From Cotesia glomerata (lineage: Eukaryota; Arthropoda; Insecta; Hymenoptera; Braconidae): a DNA stretch of 64,000 nt. The stretch spans positions 18,631,203-18,695,202 of the forward strand of contig NC_058162.1 in the NCBI RefSeq assembly GCF_020080835.1, given 5' to 3'. Shown here in pieces: positions 46,080 through 61,644 of this stretch. The number at the start of each line of letters is the position of its first letter. The stretch's first letter is position 1. Position numbers and translations under genes: made by a program. The notes under the pieces are model-generated. The model saw nothing but the letters and a program-made list of their open reading frames with translations. It made no database searches and was not told the DNA's origin.

Positions 46080-46640
46080 GTATGTGAACCGCTTATAACT
46101 TTTGAACGCCTCAACCAATTTCATCGCGGTTGGTATCATTCGAAAGGGCTTGACCAAACTTCGATTGTGAATACAATTTGGATCTATTCGGACCAGTCAA
46201 TTTTGAGAAATCTCAAAATAACCACGAAAAAAAATTTTTTCTAATGTTGTTTTTTTGGAATAACTTTTAAATGGTTGTACTGATTAATTTAAAAAACTAA
46301 TCAGCTTTAGACATCAAAAAACCACGTCGATCGCCTCCAACCTGGTCAAAATCAGTTTATTCGTTCGAGAGATATCGTGAACGAAAGAAAACCGAAAAAA
46401 CTGTTTTTTCGGAATTGCTCCGAAATTCCTAGTTCGATCAATTCAAACTCAAAAATTCCTAATGAGGCTGAAAAAACTGTGTTAAATACCGCCAACCGCG
46501 TGACAATAGATTAATTCATTCTAAAGTTATTGTGGTTTGAAAATTCAAAAAATAGTGTTCTATGAAACTTACATCAGACTTTTGAGCTCGAAGAGCTCAA
46601 AAGCATAAAAGAGCCATCCCTTGGAGCTCTAAGAGCTTTA
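46040..46640 (-). repeat. CA-tract repeat copy G, right part
   Basis: (TG)n 46040-46075, then AACTTTTGAACGCCTCAACC, CGTTCGAGAGATATCGTG and AGCTC blocks; it ends about 46640 without the terminal GCGGGAAGTT sequence. Confidence 0.85.
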
Positions 46641-46712
46641 AATTAACTGATTCAACAAATAATTTTTAAAATAAAATAAAGGATGTTTATTAAAAATATA
46701 CAAAAAAAAAAT

Positions 46713-46892
46713 TTAATAATTGTGAAAATGAAAACTTGGGCCTGCACGGGAAAGAAAACGTTTATCATCATTATTATCATCATCATTCTCATTGTTATTT
46801 TTAAATTTCTTCAAATGACGATGCACGACTTTGTAGGCCTCATTCCTCATCTTCCGCTTCTGCCCTTCATTGCTCCCTCTTTTACATTGCAT
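46713..46892 (-). CDS. Small basic/acidic ORF, unrecognised
   Basis: 59 codons from ATG at 46892 to TAA at 46713. Basic first half (KRGSNEGQKRKMRNEAY, VVHRHLKKF), then an Asn/Asp run and RFLSRAGPS. Composition looks more coding-like than the surroundings. It lies in the same strand and downstream of the RGG gene (exons at 61644-55893), so it might be a later exon of that gene or a relic; no acceptor or family supports either. Confidence 0.2.
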   Translation of the reverse strand: MQCKRGSNEGQKRKMRNEAYKVVHRHLKKFKNNNENDDDNNDDKRFLSRAGPSFHFHNY

Positions 46893-47396
46893 CTTATTTG
46901 TAAAATCTAATAATATAAGTAATGTAAAATTTTGGAAAATTCAAAAGTGCATGCCTCATAACGCTCATTCATTTTTTAACCAAAAAATAAATTTTGTTAT
47001 TGATTTTTACAAGAAAAAGAAAAATAATTAAGTAATTTCAAATTTATGTAATGATTGAAAAAAAATTTTTTTTTTCAAAAATCAATAGCCAATCCTTGTA
47101 GAGAATTTATTCAAGTTTTAAAATTTAACCTTAAATTTTCTGTGCGATCATTGGTTGCTGAGATATTGGTAATCAAAGACAAAATGATCTTTTTCCATTC
47201 AAACACCGATATCTCAGCGAGAAATGCATGTATCGAGATTTTGAAAATACCAAATTGAAGCTGAATAAACAAGTTATCCGTTCCATGTAAGGTTAAGTCA
47301 AAAAAAATTTTTCTCCCCTCCGGGCGGAAAGCGTCAATTTTCCGCCCACTGCGCTAAATGAAAATGCCGCTCTCCGCCTCCGTCGAGGAAAAAAAT
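46893..47396. other. AT-rich stretch, no gene seen
   Basis: Contains GATATCTCAGCGAGAAATGC-like text and a short GC-rich patch (47310-47385) without features. Confidence 0.45.
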
Positions 47397-47859
47397 ACAC
47401 TGATAGAAAAATAATCTTGATTCAAGAAACTTTTTTTCTTCAAAACTTGAACTCTTGAAACTAGATATAGATATATTTCTTTCAAGAATTTTTGTCTCTT
47501 GGTTCAAGATAGGCGATAACATTGATTCAAGATGTTACCAACTTGTGTTAAGAATGGCTTTTTTTTTGAGTCATTCATTAATTTACTTATTTCCAATAAA
47601 TAATTTTTATTTGGTATAACAATTAAAGACTATTTAGTTTTTGAAATATACTTAGATGAATTATTTTAAGTTTTTTAAACGACAATGTTATTTTGATTGA
47701 AAAACTTAAATGTATCGATTGAACATAATATAGCTCTTAAGCCAAGAAAATCTAAATCAAGACAAGAAATTCTTAAAGCAAAATAATCATTTGTCTTCCA
47801 AAATAGATTCTTAGATCAACAAAATATCTCTTGAGTCAACATAAATTTTCTATCAGTGT
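47397..47859. mobile_element. CAAGA MITE, second copy
   Basis: Ends ACACTGATAGAAAA and TTTTCTATCAGTGT, flanked by TA on both sides; interior rich in CTTGATTCAAGA words. Longer and more diverged than the 22876-23116 copy. Confidence 0.8.
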
Positions 47860-47862
47860 AGT

Positions 47863-47985
47863 ATACACACCACGGACAGTAAATAAGAAAGCCTCAGATC
47901 ACATGTTTATTGACCTCGGACAAAAATTACATGTGATCTGAGACATTTCTTATTTTACTGCTCTAGATGTGTAATATACTATTTC
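47863..47985. mobile_element. ~120-bp foldback MITE
   Basis: AGTAAATAAGAAAGCCTCAG/ATCACATGT pairs with ACATGTGATCTGAGACATTT/CTTATTTTACT; the outer CACACC and GGTGTGT-like ends are weaker. It directly follows the CAAGA MITE. Confidence 0.75.
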
Positions 47986-48243
47986 CAAGTCCGTAAATGA
48001 AAAAAGAGAACCATAAAAATTTCGATAATTTTTTTTTCGGTGGTTTTCTTAAGATTAATCGACAAAAAATTTTAATAAAAAATTTTCAAGCTCAAATCCA
48101 AAAACTAGACACTTAGAGCTACAATTTGCCTTTGTTTATTTGCTGTAAGACCATTTTACTACAAGTTACAGCCTGTTGAAAATCCCCCAAAAATTTGGAT
48201 TTTTTTCTTGCTCCCTTAATTTTTTTAAGAAGTATATATATAT
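47986..48243. other. Flank of LTR retrotransposon, probably RGG-gene intron
   Basis: AT-rich; on the minus strand a possible acceptor TCTTACAG at 48150-48143 is followed by a short open stretch. Too weak to call an exon. Confidence 0.35.
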
Positions 48244-48253
48244 TGTAACGTAC

Positions 48254-48295
<42 letters not shown>

Positions 48296-49179
48296 TTTTG
48301 GAAAAATACTTAATAGAAAAAAAATAGCAGTGCGCATGCGCCACGGAGTGGATACCGGGGAGCGAGCACACACATCGGGGGGAAAAGAGACCGCCTTGAG
48401 TGTAAACAGAAGGAGCACGTATTTTGGTTTCTGTTTTTTTTATTAAAAAAAAAAAGTGAAGACTATAATTTGTAATAAATTGATTAGGAATAATTAAATT
48501 AAGTGTAGTCCAAGGACTCCAGTTTTTGTTGCTAGCACCAAGCTCTTTCTGAAGGGTGATAATAATTATTTTGATATATTCTGAAAATCGACATTGTATC
48601 AAGTAAGCGTTGAATTAATATTTGGTATTGGGTTAGAATTGCGTAGCTCCGGCTTTCAACTCCAGGCTTACTAGTTAAATTTTATATTGAACTATCGCTA
48701 ATTAGGCTAGTTAATTAAAGGTTGCTAAATAAATTGATTATTTGTTTAAATAAAAGTACTAGGAAAATTACTATTTGTAAAGCTGACGGCGTCCTGCGTG
48801 ACGTCATAGCCTTGAAATTCTTCTTTGATTATTCATAAATTGTTTCTTTTAATAAATTTGAAAAATGGGAAAATAATATTGAGACATTAATTGACACAAC
48901 CTATAATCTGCATAATCTCCTGAATTCCCTTTGAGAGTAAATTGTCTTTAGCCGGTAATTGAAATTTTTTTTGCTTGGTTGATTATCTATTTTGTTAATT
49001 TTTAATAAAATTAACTGGCGCCTTCTGGGTAACAGTTACTGTTATTTGATGTTGTATAATTCTTTTGCTACATTCGAAGGCGCGCCAAGTTAGTAAGTTT
49101 GTACGTAATAATAATTTCAATTGGATTTTCACATCAAATAGAATCAATTTATTTAAACATTATTTAATATTACGTTACA
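48244..49179 (+). repeat. 5' LTR of Ty3/gypsy element
   Basis: TGTAACGTACTG to TATTACGTTACA; matches the 3' LTR over its length except for poly(A) length near its start and about two substitutions. Contains a ~33-base A run at 48257-48291. Confidence 0.95.
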
Positions 49180-49182
49180 ATT

Positions 49183-49201
49183 TGGCGCCCGAAACGTGGG
49201 G
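49183..49201 (+). other. Primer-binding site
   Basis: TGGCGCCCGAAACGTGGGG lies three bases after the 5' LTR. The first 11 bases match the complement of the tRNA-Lys 3' end used by several retroelements; the remainder diverges, so the primer is uncertain. Confidence 0.75.
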
Positions 49202-49433
49202 CCCCCAGGAGAAATTTTAAAGCAGATTATAGGTGGTACAAAGAATGGTGGCTACGTAGTTGGAATACCTAAGAAATTATTGTAAACATTGTGCTTTTGC
49301 TTGATTTCAATTCTAATTCATATTGCTTTATGGCTTACTAATTTATTTTATTTTAAATTTTTTTCTGCTTTACACGCGAGTATTCTCATCGTATCCTTTC
49401 CCTCTAATTATCGTAAACAAGAGTAGGTCCAAA

Positions 49434-51257
49434 ATGCGTTTGATCAACGTAGATAGTTGGGACGAGATAAAATTGCGTCTCGCACTGAGATTAGTGAGAC
49501 TACCAGAAGAAGGCGATCGTCAGGAACTGATAGCACGAGTCAAGCGATTCTCAATATTAATATCAGGCCATATGGGGCACCTGTTGGAAGAGCCACTGGT
49601 AGACAACGGTCCAGATAACCTTGAAGAATGGGCTAGAGAACCTGGGTCATCAACCGTACAAAGCGAGGTGGACAGTGGGACAAACGACGGTGCGAGCGAT
49701 GCAGAGACGTCCGAAAGAAGCAATGCTGAATCCACGAAGCGAACTATCATGCTTCCCAAGGAATGGCAAGGTGAGTGTATTCGTGTTACCTTGGAGAATA
49801 ATGAATGTCTTTTTGTAGAATCTCCGGAGCGTCTGAGAAGGAGCCATAAGAGGGGAGGGGATCTACTAGGACTATATGCCTCTACATCAACACTTCTGGC
49901 TCCAAGGACCTCACCGAGGGTCCCACCAATGCCGGCACCTAGGCATAAGCAGGTGGAGGTACCCACAAAGAAATCCAGCATTTACAAAACTGAGGTTTTG
50001 TGCGATGTATCGACAGATGGGGAAGATTTGCCGCGAGATCCCCCTAGAAGACGGACGACTGAGCCGAGAAGAAGGTCAGCGCGGTTGTTAGCGAAACATG
50101 ACGACAAGGCGGAACGTTCGGAGAACGAGGCGCCGAGAAAAGTTTTGTCTTCGCGATCAACACCGTTGCTACCGCCAGGCAGGAAAACGTCGTCGTCAGG
50201 AGTGAATTTGTCACAGAATTCGGGATCGCGTGCAAATCCAAGCATCGAACATGTTCACCGATGGGGAGTTTCTTTCTCTGGAAAGAGCGAGGAGAATTTA
50301 GAAGACTTTCTGGCTGAGTTTGAGGAAAAATGTGAGGCCAGAGGGCTCAATGATAATGAAACGCTGCAGTTGGTGCCTGAAGTATTAAAAGGCACTGCCC
50401 TGAAATGGTTCAGGCAGAATAAAAAGCAATGGAGCTCCCTGAGAGAGTTCAAAGCTCATCTCCAAATGTGGTTCAATCCAGAAACAAATTCTACTAGACT
50501 CGAACAAATTATTTGGACCAGAAATCAGCGACTGGAAGAGTCTGGCATGGAATATGTCATTGAAATGCAGAGTCTGTTCACAAGATTGTCAAAAAGCATT
50601 TCAGAACGTCAGCAGTTGGATCGAGTCTACGATGGCTTACGGGCTCGATATTCACTAGCGTTCGACAGGGAAGACTTTATAACTTATTCAGACCTGATTC
50701 GTATAATAGTTAAATATGAATCTCGTTGGAAGAAAGAAGCCAAGGAGTCTTCAAGAGCGGATAAAAAGTCGCCTAAGAAATCTAGTGGCACCAAAGCTGA
50801 AGATGAGCAAGTCTGCACGGTTGATGAGAAGTCAGCTGTCACTAAAGGGCCCAAGTATGCGTCCAAAGAGGGCACATCGAGTTCGAACCAGCCAGGAACA
50901 TCTTCGGGGAAGCCGAAGAGCTTTAACCAGCAGCGGAGATCAAGAAGATCGTCTCCAATGCGCAATTACAGGCTAATTGGCCAACCCACAGCTCCAGCAG
51001 GAACAAATACCACCACGAGTGCATCAGACGCTAAACCCAAAGAACAATTAGATTGTTTCCGGTGTGGGAAAATTGGACACTTGTATCGGGAGTGTCAAGA
51101 GCCATTGACACTCGTGTGTTATCGATGTGGACGTCCTGGTGTGACAGTCAGAACCTGTCCAACCTGTAACCCAATAGAGCAGGGAAATGGCCAGGGGAGC
51201 AGCGCTCAAGGGGAGGCAGCGGGCTCCGAGGCTGTGACAACTCCCAGGACACAGTAA
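49434..51257 (+). CDS. Gypsy gag, 607 aa
   Basis: Start at ATG 49434 (MRLINVDSWDEIKL); an upstream TTG-started extension is less likely. The N-terminal region is charged, then Arg/Ser-rich. A retrotrans_gag/capsid block lies at about residues 270-390 (WGVSFSGKSEENLEDFL, LKGTALKWFRQNKKQW, FKAHLQMWF). Near the C-terminus one normal CCHC knuckle CFRCGKIGHLYREC is followed by CYRCGRPGVTVRTC, in which the histidine position is not His. Forms the particle shell and binds element RNA. Pol follows in the -1 frame with ~88 nt overlap. Confidence 0.9.
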   Translation: MRLINVDSWDEIKLRLALRLVRLPEEGDRQELIARVKRFSILISGHMGHLLEEPLVDNGPDNLEEWAREPGSSTVQSEVDSGTNDGASDAETSERSNAESTKRTIMLPKEWQGECIRVTLENNECLFVESPERLRRSHKRGGDLLGLYASTSTLLAPRTSPRVPPMPAPRHKQVEVPTKKSSIYKTEVLCDVSTDGEDLPRDPPRRRTTEPRRRSARLLAKHDDKAERSENEAPRKVLSSRSTPLLPPGRKTSSSGVNLSQNSGSRANPSIEHVHRWGVSFSGKSEENLEDFLAEFEEKCEARGLNDNETLQLVPEVLKGTALKWFRQNKKQWSSLREFKAHLQMWFNPETNSTRLEQIIWTRNQRLEESGMEYVIEMQSLFTRLSKSISERQQLDRVYDGLRARYSLAFDREDFITYSDLIRIIVKYESRWKKEAKESSRADKKSPKKSSGTKAEDEQVCTVDEKSAVTKGPKYASKEGTSSSNQPGTSSGKPKSFNQQRRSRRSSPMRNYRLIGQPTAPAGTNTTTSASDAKPKEQLDCFRCGKIGHLYRECQEPLTLVCYRCGRPGVTVRTCPTCNPIEQGNGQGSSAQGEAAGSEAVTTPRTQ

Positions 51258-54200
51258 GTGATGAAAATGGTGGGATTCCTATATCATGTGGAATTACTAC
51301 TGCTCAGGGTAGTATTTCTCAGGAATCCGAAGACACCTGTGACTCAGAGAGTCACAATAAATCTGAGCGTGATTTGTTTAATTTAGAAAATGCCCCGGTG
51401 GAGCGTGAAATCATTGTAGAAAACCCCATGTTGTCACCAAAATTATCTGAGACGACAATAAAGATCGGAGCCGTTTATGCTGTATTGGAGAAAAATACGC
51501 AAATTAATTTCAAGAGAATGATAGCTAAATTGTGGATTGGCAATACAGAACTTGACGCATTAATTGATTCTGGAGCGACAAGGTCCTATGTGTCTCGGCG
51601 AGGAAAACAAGCCATTTTGGAGGCTTGTATTCCGATTGAGGAAGCTGAAAATATGGCAGTAGGAGTTGCTAATGGTGAACGTGAGAAGATTTTGGGAATT
51701 GCTCACGTACCAGCCACTATGGATGGAGTAACCCGTACTCTCGCAATTAGGATTTGCGAGAGGTTAGACGCAGAGTGTATCTTGGGCATGGATTTCATCT
51801 ATACGTTTGGTTTTACCATTTCGGCAGAATCAAGACAATGGTGGGTGCTTGGAGGACAACGTCACCCACTATCAACGTCAGATATTGAATCTGAAACCTG
51901 TTGCGGCTTAGCCGAGCTCTCCGATTTGGAAAAAGAGAGTGTCAAACAGTTCGTTGCGGATTCACTGGACCAAATGCTAAACGACTTTGGACTGACCAAC
52001 CTTACGGAACATGTGATCGATGTTCAAGATCACGAGCCAATACGACAGAGGCCGTATCCAGCTTCTCCTAGGATAAATCAAGCTATTCAGGAACAAGTCC
52101 GAGAAATGGAACGGGATGGAGTGATAGAAAGGTCATCCAGCCCATGGTCAGTGCCTATAGTGATGCATCCGAAACCAGATGGTTCTTATAGATTTTGTTT
52201 GGACTTCAGGGCAGTAAATGAAGTCACAAAAAAGGATGCGTATCCCATTCCGAGGATGGATAAGATACTTGATGGCTTGAGAGGTGCAAGATATATCTCA
52301 AATATAGATTTGAGTCACGCGTATCATCAGATACCATTGCACCCGTCCAGCAAGGAAAAGACAGCGTTCCGAGTACCTGGAATGGGTCTATATCAATTTA
52401 AGAGAATGCCTTATGGTTTAACCAACGCGCCCGCGACATTTCAACGGCTCGTCGATTCCTTGTTTGGCCCGGAATGGGAACCATATGTGTATGCCTATTT
52501 GGACGATATTATTATTTCAACTCCAACACTAGAAACGCACCTGGAATTGGTCAGGAAGGTCCTAAACCGCCTGAAGGAGGCTGGTCTGGTGATCAATAAA
52601 GAAAAAAGTCATTTCTGCCGGGAGTCGATTAAATATCTGGGGTTTGTAGTGGATCGTGAGGGGACTCGCGTTGATCCGGACAAGATTACTCCATTAAAAA
52701 ATTATCCGACACCGAAGAATAGAGCTGAGGTCAGAAGCTTTCTAGGATCTGTCAGCTGGTACCGGAAATTTATTAAAAATTGTGCCACTATAGCGGCACC
52801 ATTGCAAAAATTGGTCAGCCCCAACAACAAATGGGAATGGAATGAAGAGCAACAGACAGCGTTTGAAAGACTCAAGCAAGAAATTATCACAGCACCAGTC
52901 TTAGTGTATCCAGACTTTACAAAGCCGTTCAAGTTATATACTGACGCCAGTGATGTGGGCCTGGGTGCAGTATTGCACCAGGAAATTAATGGCAAGGAAT
53001 ATTTAATTGCTTGCGCGAGTCGTAATTTACAGCCGGCTGAGAGGAAATATTCTACGACAGAAAAAGAGTGCCTAGCGGTTATTTGGGCCCTTCAGAAGTA
53101 CCGAGCATATCTGGAGGGATATAATTTCACGGTGGTCACTGACGACAGTAGTTTGCGATGGCTGCAAAATTTAAAAGATCCAGTAGGAAGACTCGCTCGC
53201 TGGGCGATGAAGTTGTTAACCTTCCCGTGTAAAATAGTGCACAGACGCGGTACCGAAAATCAAGTACCGGACGCCTTATCAAGAATACCCGGAACACGCC
53301 AGGAAAACCCCGAAGAAATCAATTTGTTACAAGATGATGATCCCGACGAGGAGGTTGATGAGGAGGAATTCAGCTGGTATCAGCGGCAGATTGACCGGGT
53401 GATAGCTCATCCCGAGAGATTTCCAGACTACGACTTCTTCAATGAGCAATTATATGTGTTGCGACCTGATCGGCTAAAAGAATTAGCAGTTCGGGACTTG
53501 GAGGCATGGAAATTAGTTGTGCCTCCCGAACACAGACTTCGAGTGCTCCAGGAGGAGCACGATAATCCCCGAGCTGGTCATTATGGAGCAGAAAAGACGT
53601 ATCGTCGATTAGCCGTGTGGTATTATTGGCCTGCTATGCTCCGGGATGTGAAGCAATACGTGGCTGACTGCATCACTTGTCAACGAGTCAAGCCAGAACA
53701 AGCGGTTCCCGTGGGATTAATGGGTCAGCGGGACTATGATGGACCTTGGAAAGTGGTGGCAGCCGACATAATGGGGCCACTGCCCCGTACTAATAAGGGA
53801 AATCGTTACCTCTTAGTGATACAGGATCTATTCACGAGGTATGTTGAAGTAGCGGCATTAAAACATGCCACTGGAGATGCTATTCGGGATATCTTCGAAA
53901 AAGAAGTCATATATCGACATGGGTGTCCGGAGGTCTTACTGGTGGACAATGGGTCTGAATTTACCAACAGGAATATCAATGAGATGGGGGAAGAATTCGG
54001 CATTATAATCACACATGTCCCACCATATCACCCACAAGCAAACCCAGTGGAGAGAATCAACAGAGTCCTCAAGACAATGATGAGATCATATCTAGATGAC
54101 GTCCATGATGAATGGGACAAACACCTGGAAGAATTTATTTTTGCCTATAATACAGCAGCTCATTCATCAATGGGACACGTGAGCCCGGCGTTTATGAATT

Positions 54201-54622
54201 TTGGCCGAGAATTAAAACCCGGGGGGATTTTAAAAGAAGAAGTCGGAGAAGCTCCAGATCGATATGTGCAAGATCATCAGCAATGGATCGAAAGAACCCA
54301 GCGGTTACAAGACTTCCGAGATTTAATATCTCAATATATACAGGGTGCCTCCAATAGGCAGGCTTATTATTACAATTTGAGGAGGAGAGAGAGCAACTAT
54401 TTAGTAGGAGATGTAGTGTGGAAGAAGAATTATATTTTATCTGATGCAGTTCGACATGTGGCTGCAAAACTTGCACCGAAATTTGCCGGTCCATTTACAG
54501 TGGTGACAGTAGTGTCACCAACAATTGTCGAGTTGGAAAATATGGATGGTGTAAACATTGGTAGGCAGCACGTCTCAAAATTGAAGCCCTACCGTGGCCC
54601 AAATCCTGGAGATGGTCATTAG
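51170..54622 (+). CDS. Gypsy pol: protease, RT, RNase H, integrase
   Basis: Open from 51170 (after a TAA at 51167-51169), probably expressed by -1 frameshifting near 51182. Protease: LIDSGATRSYV. RT: VPIVMHPKPDGSYRFCLDF, NIDLSHAYHQIPL, MPYGLTNAPATF, YAYLDDIIIS. RNase H: LYTDASDVGLGAVLH and TEKECLAVIWAL. Integrase: HHCC finger (HDNPRAGHYG...CITCQRV), catalytic D-D-E in VVAADIMGPL, LLVDNGSEFTN and NPVERINRVLK. The C-terminus ends in a chromodomain-free KLKPYRG tail. The domain order (PR-RT-RH-IN) is that of Ty3/gypsy. No breaks are seen, so the copy may be competent; that is inference. Confidence 0.94.
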   Translation, partial: PNRAGKWPGEQRSRGGSGLRGCDNSQDTVSDENGGIPISCGITTAQGSISQESEDTCDSESHNKSERDLFNLENAPVEREIIVENPMLSPKLSETTIKIGAVYAVLEKNTQINFKRMIAKLWIGNTELDALIDSGATRSYVSRRGKQAILEACIPIEEAENMAVGVANGEREKILGIAHVPATMDGVTRTLAIRICERLDAECILGMDFIYTFGFTISAESRQWWVLGGQRHPLSTSDIESETCCGLAELSDLEKESVKQFVADSLDQMLNDFGLTNLTEHVIDVQDHEPIRQRPYPASPRINQAIQEQVREMERDGVIERSSSPWSVPIVMHPKPDGSYRFCLDFRAVNEVTKKDAYPIPRMDKILDGLRGARYISNIDLSHAYHQIPLHPSSKEKTAFRVPGMGLYQFKRMPYGLTNAPATFQRLVDSLFGPEWEPYVYAYLDDIIISTPTLETHLELVRKVLNRLKEAGLVINKEKSHFCRESIKYLGFVVDREGTRVDPDKITPLKNYPTPKNRAEVRSFLGSVSWYRKFIKNCATIAAPLQKLVSPNNKWEWNEEQQTAFERLKQEIITAPVLVYPDFTKPFKLYTDASDVGLGAVLHQEINGKEYLIACASRNLQPAERKYSTTEKECLAVIWALQKYRAYLEGYNFTVVTDDSSLRWLQNLKDPVGRLARWAMKLLTFPCKIVHRRGTENQVPDALSRIPGTRQENPEEINLLQDDDPDEEVDEEEFSWYQRQIDRVIAHPERFPDYDFFNEQLYVLRPDRLKELAVRDLEAWKLVVPPEHRLRVLQEEHDNPRAGHYGAEKTYRRLAVWYYWPAMLRDVKQYVADCITCQRVKPEQAVPVGLMGQRDYDGPWKVVAADIMGPLPRTNKGNRYLLVIQDLFTRYVEVAALKHATGDAIRDIFEKEVIYRHGCPEVLLVDNGSEFTNRNINEMGEEFGIIITHVPPYHPQANPVERINRVLKTMMRSYLDDVHDEWDKHLEEFIFAYNTAAHSSMGHVSPAFMNFGRELKPGGILKEEVGEAPDRYVQDHQQWIERTQRLQDFRDLISQYIQGASNRQAYYYNLRRRESNYLVGDVVWKKNYILSDAVRHVAAKLAPKFAGPFTVVTVVSPTIVELENMDGVNIGRQHVSKLKPYRGPNPGDGH
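51182..51188 (+). promoter_or_regulatory. Candidate -1 frameshift site (GGGAAAT)
   Basis: G GGA AAT fits the X XXY YYZ slippery heptamer in the gag frame and falls inside the 51170-51257 gag/pol overlap, with GC-rich sequence (GAGCAGCGCTC and beyond) downstream. Functional use is inference. Confidence 0.55.
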
Positions 54623-54915
54623 CTTGCTAGATGAATATTGCTAAATCTTTGCGTTACTTTGACTGCTTCTATAAAATCTCTCTTCGGACTAATTAATTTT
54701 ATGGATTATTTCGCAGGAGATGAACGGTCACTGGTTTGATCAAATCAGGAAAGATAATTAGTGACACTCTTGTTTACGAGCCCCCAGTCTCGCTAATATT
54801 GAATATTTCAGGGTCATGGGTTCGAGCGGTGAAGCAGGTAAAACAAAGGCACAATGGATGTAAGTACCAAATATTAAATAAAATTTTTTTTGCGAACTCG
54901 CGGGAGCTCGTGTCC

Positions 54916-54927
54916 AGGGAAGGGGCA
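54916..54927 (+). other. Polypurine tract
   Basis: AGGGAAGGGGCA immediately precedes the 3' LTR (54929), as needed for plus-strand priming. Confidence 0.75.
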
Positions 54928-54928
54928 T

Positions 54929-54938
54929 TGTAACGTAC

Positions 54939-54981
<43 letters not shown>

Positions 54982-55865
54982 TTTTGGAAAAATACTTAAT
55001 AGAAAAAAAATAGCAGTGCGCATGCGCCACGGAGTGGATACCGGGGAGCGAGCACACACATCGGGGGGAAAAGAGACCGCCTTGAGTGTAAACAGAAGGA
55101 GCACGTATTTTGGTTTCTGTTTTTTTTATTAAAAAAAAAAAGTGAAGACTATAATTTGTAATAAATTGATTAGGAATAATTAAATTAAGTGTAGTCCAAG
55201 GACTCCAGTTTTTGTTGCTAGCACCAAGCTCTTTCTGAAGGGTGATAATAATTATTTTGATATATTCTGAAAATCGACATTGTATCAAGTAAGCGTTGAA
55301 TTAATATTTGGTATTGGGTTAGAATTGCGTAGCTCCGGCTTTCAACTCCAGGCTTACTAGTTAAATTTTATATTGAACTATCGCTAATTAGGCTAGTTAA
55401 TTAAAGGTTGCTAAATAAATTGATTATTTGTTTAAATAAAAGTACTAGGAAAATTACTATTTGTAAAGCTGACGGCGTCCTGCGTGACGTCATAGCCTTG
55501 AAATTCTTCTTTGATTATTCATAAATTGTTTCTTTTAATAAATTTGAAAAATGGGAAAATAATATTGAGACATTAATTGACACAACCTATAATCTGCATA
55601 ATCTCCTGAATTCCCTTTGAGAGTAAATTGTCTTTAGCCGGTAATTGAAATTTTTTTTGCTTGGTTGATTATCTATTTTGTTAATTTTTAATAAAATTAA
55701 CTGGCGCCTTCTGGGTAACAGTTACTGTTATTTGATGTTGTATAATTCTTTTGCTACATTCGAAGGCGTGCCAAGTTGGTAAGTTTGTACGTAATAATAA
55801 TTTCAATTGGATTTTCACATCAAATAGAATCAATTTATTTAAACATTATTTAATATTACGTTACA
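54929..55865 (+). repeat. 3' LTR of Ty3/gypsy element
   Basis: As the 5' LTR; differences include GGCGTGCC versus GGCGCGCC and AGTTGGTAAG versus AGTTAGTAAG near the end. Confidence 0.95.
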
Positions 55866-55892
55866 ATATATATACATATATATAATGCTTAC

Positions 55893-61644
<5,752 letters not shown>

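Larger units (their letters stand above)
48244..55865 (+). mobile_element. Ty3/gypsy LTR retrotransposon, young and apparently complete
   Basis: 936-937-bp LTRs at 48244-49179 and 54929-55865, PBS at 49183, gag (49434-51257), pol (51170-54622) in the -1 frame, polypurine tract AGGGAAGGGGCA at 54916-54927. The flanks read ...ATAT|TGTAAC and ...GTTACA|ATAT, compatible with a 4-bp duplication, although both lie in TA-rich sequence. With about two LTR differences the insertion is recent. It sits a few bases past the donor of the RGG gene's third exon, in the opposite orientation. No env-like ORF. Confidence 0.95.

Noticed and set aside
49323..49433. Upstream extension of gag from a TTG
   Set aside because: Hydrophobic translation of the leader; ATG at 49434 gives a normal gag start.
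48244..55865. Endogenous retrovirus with env
   Set aside because: Only about 300 bp lie between pol and the 3' LTR, with no env-like ORF.
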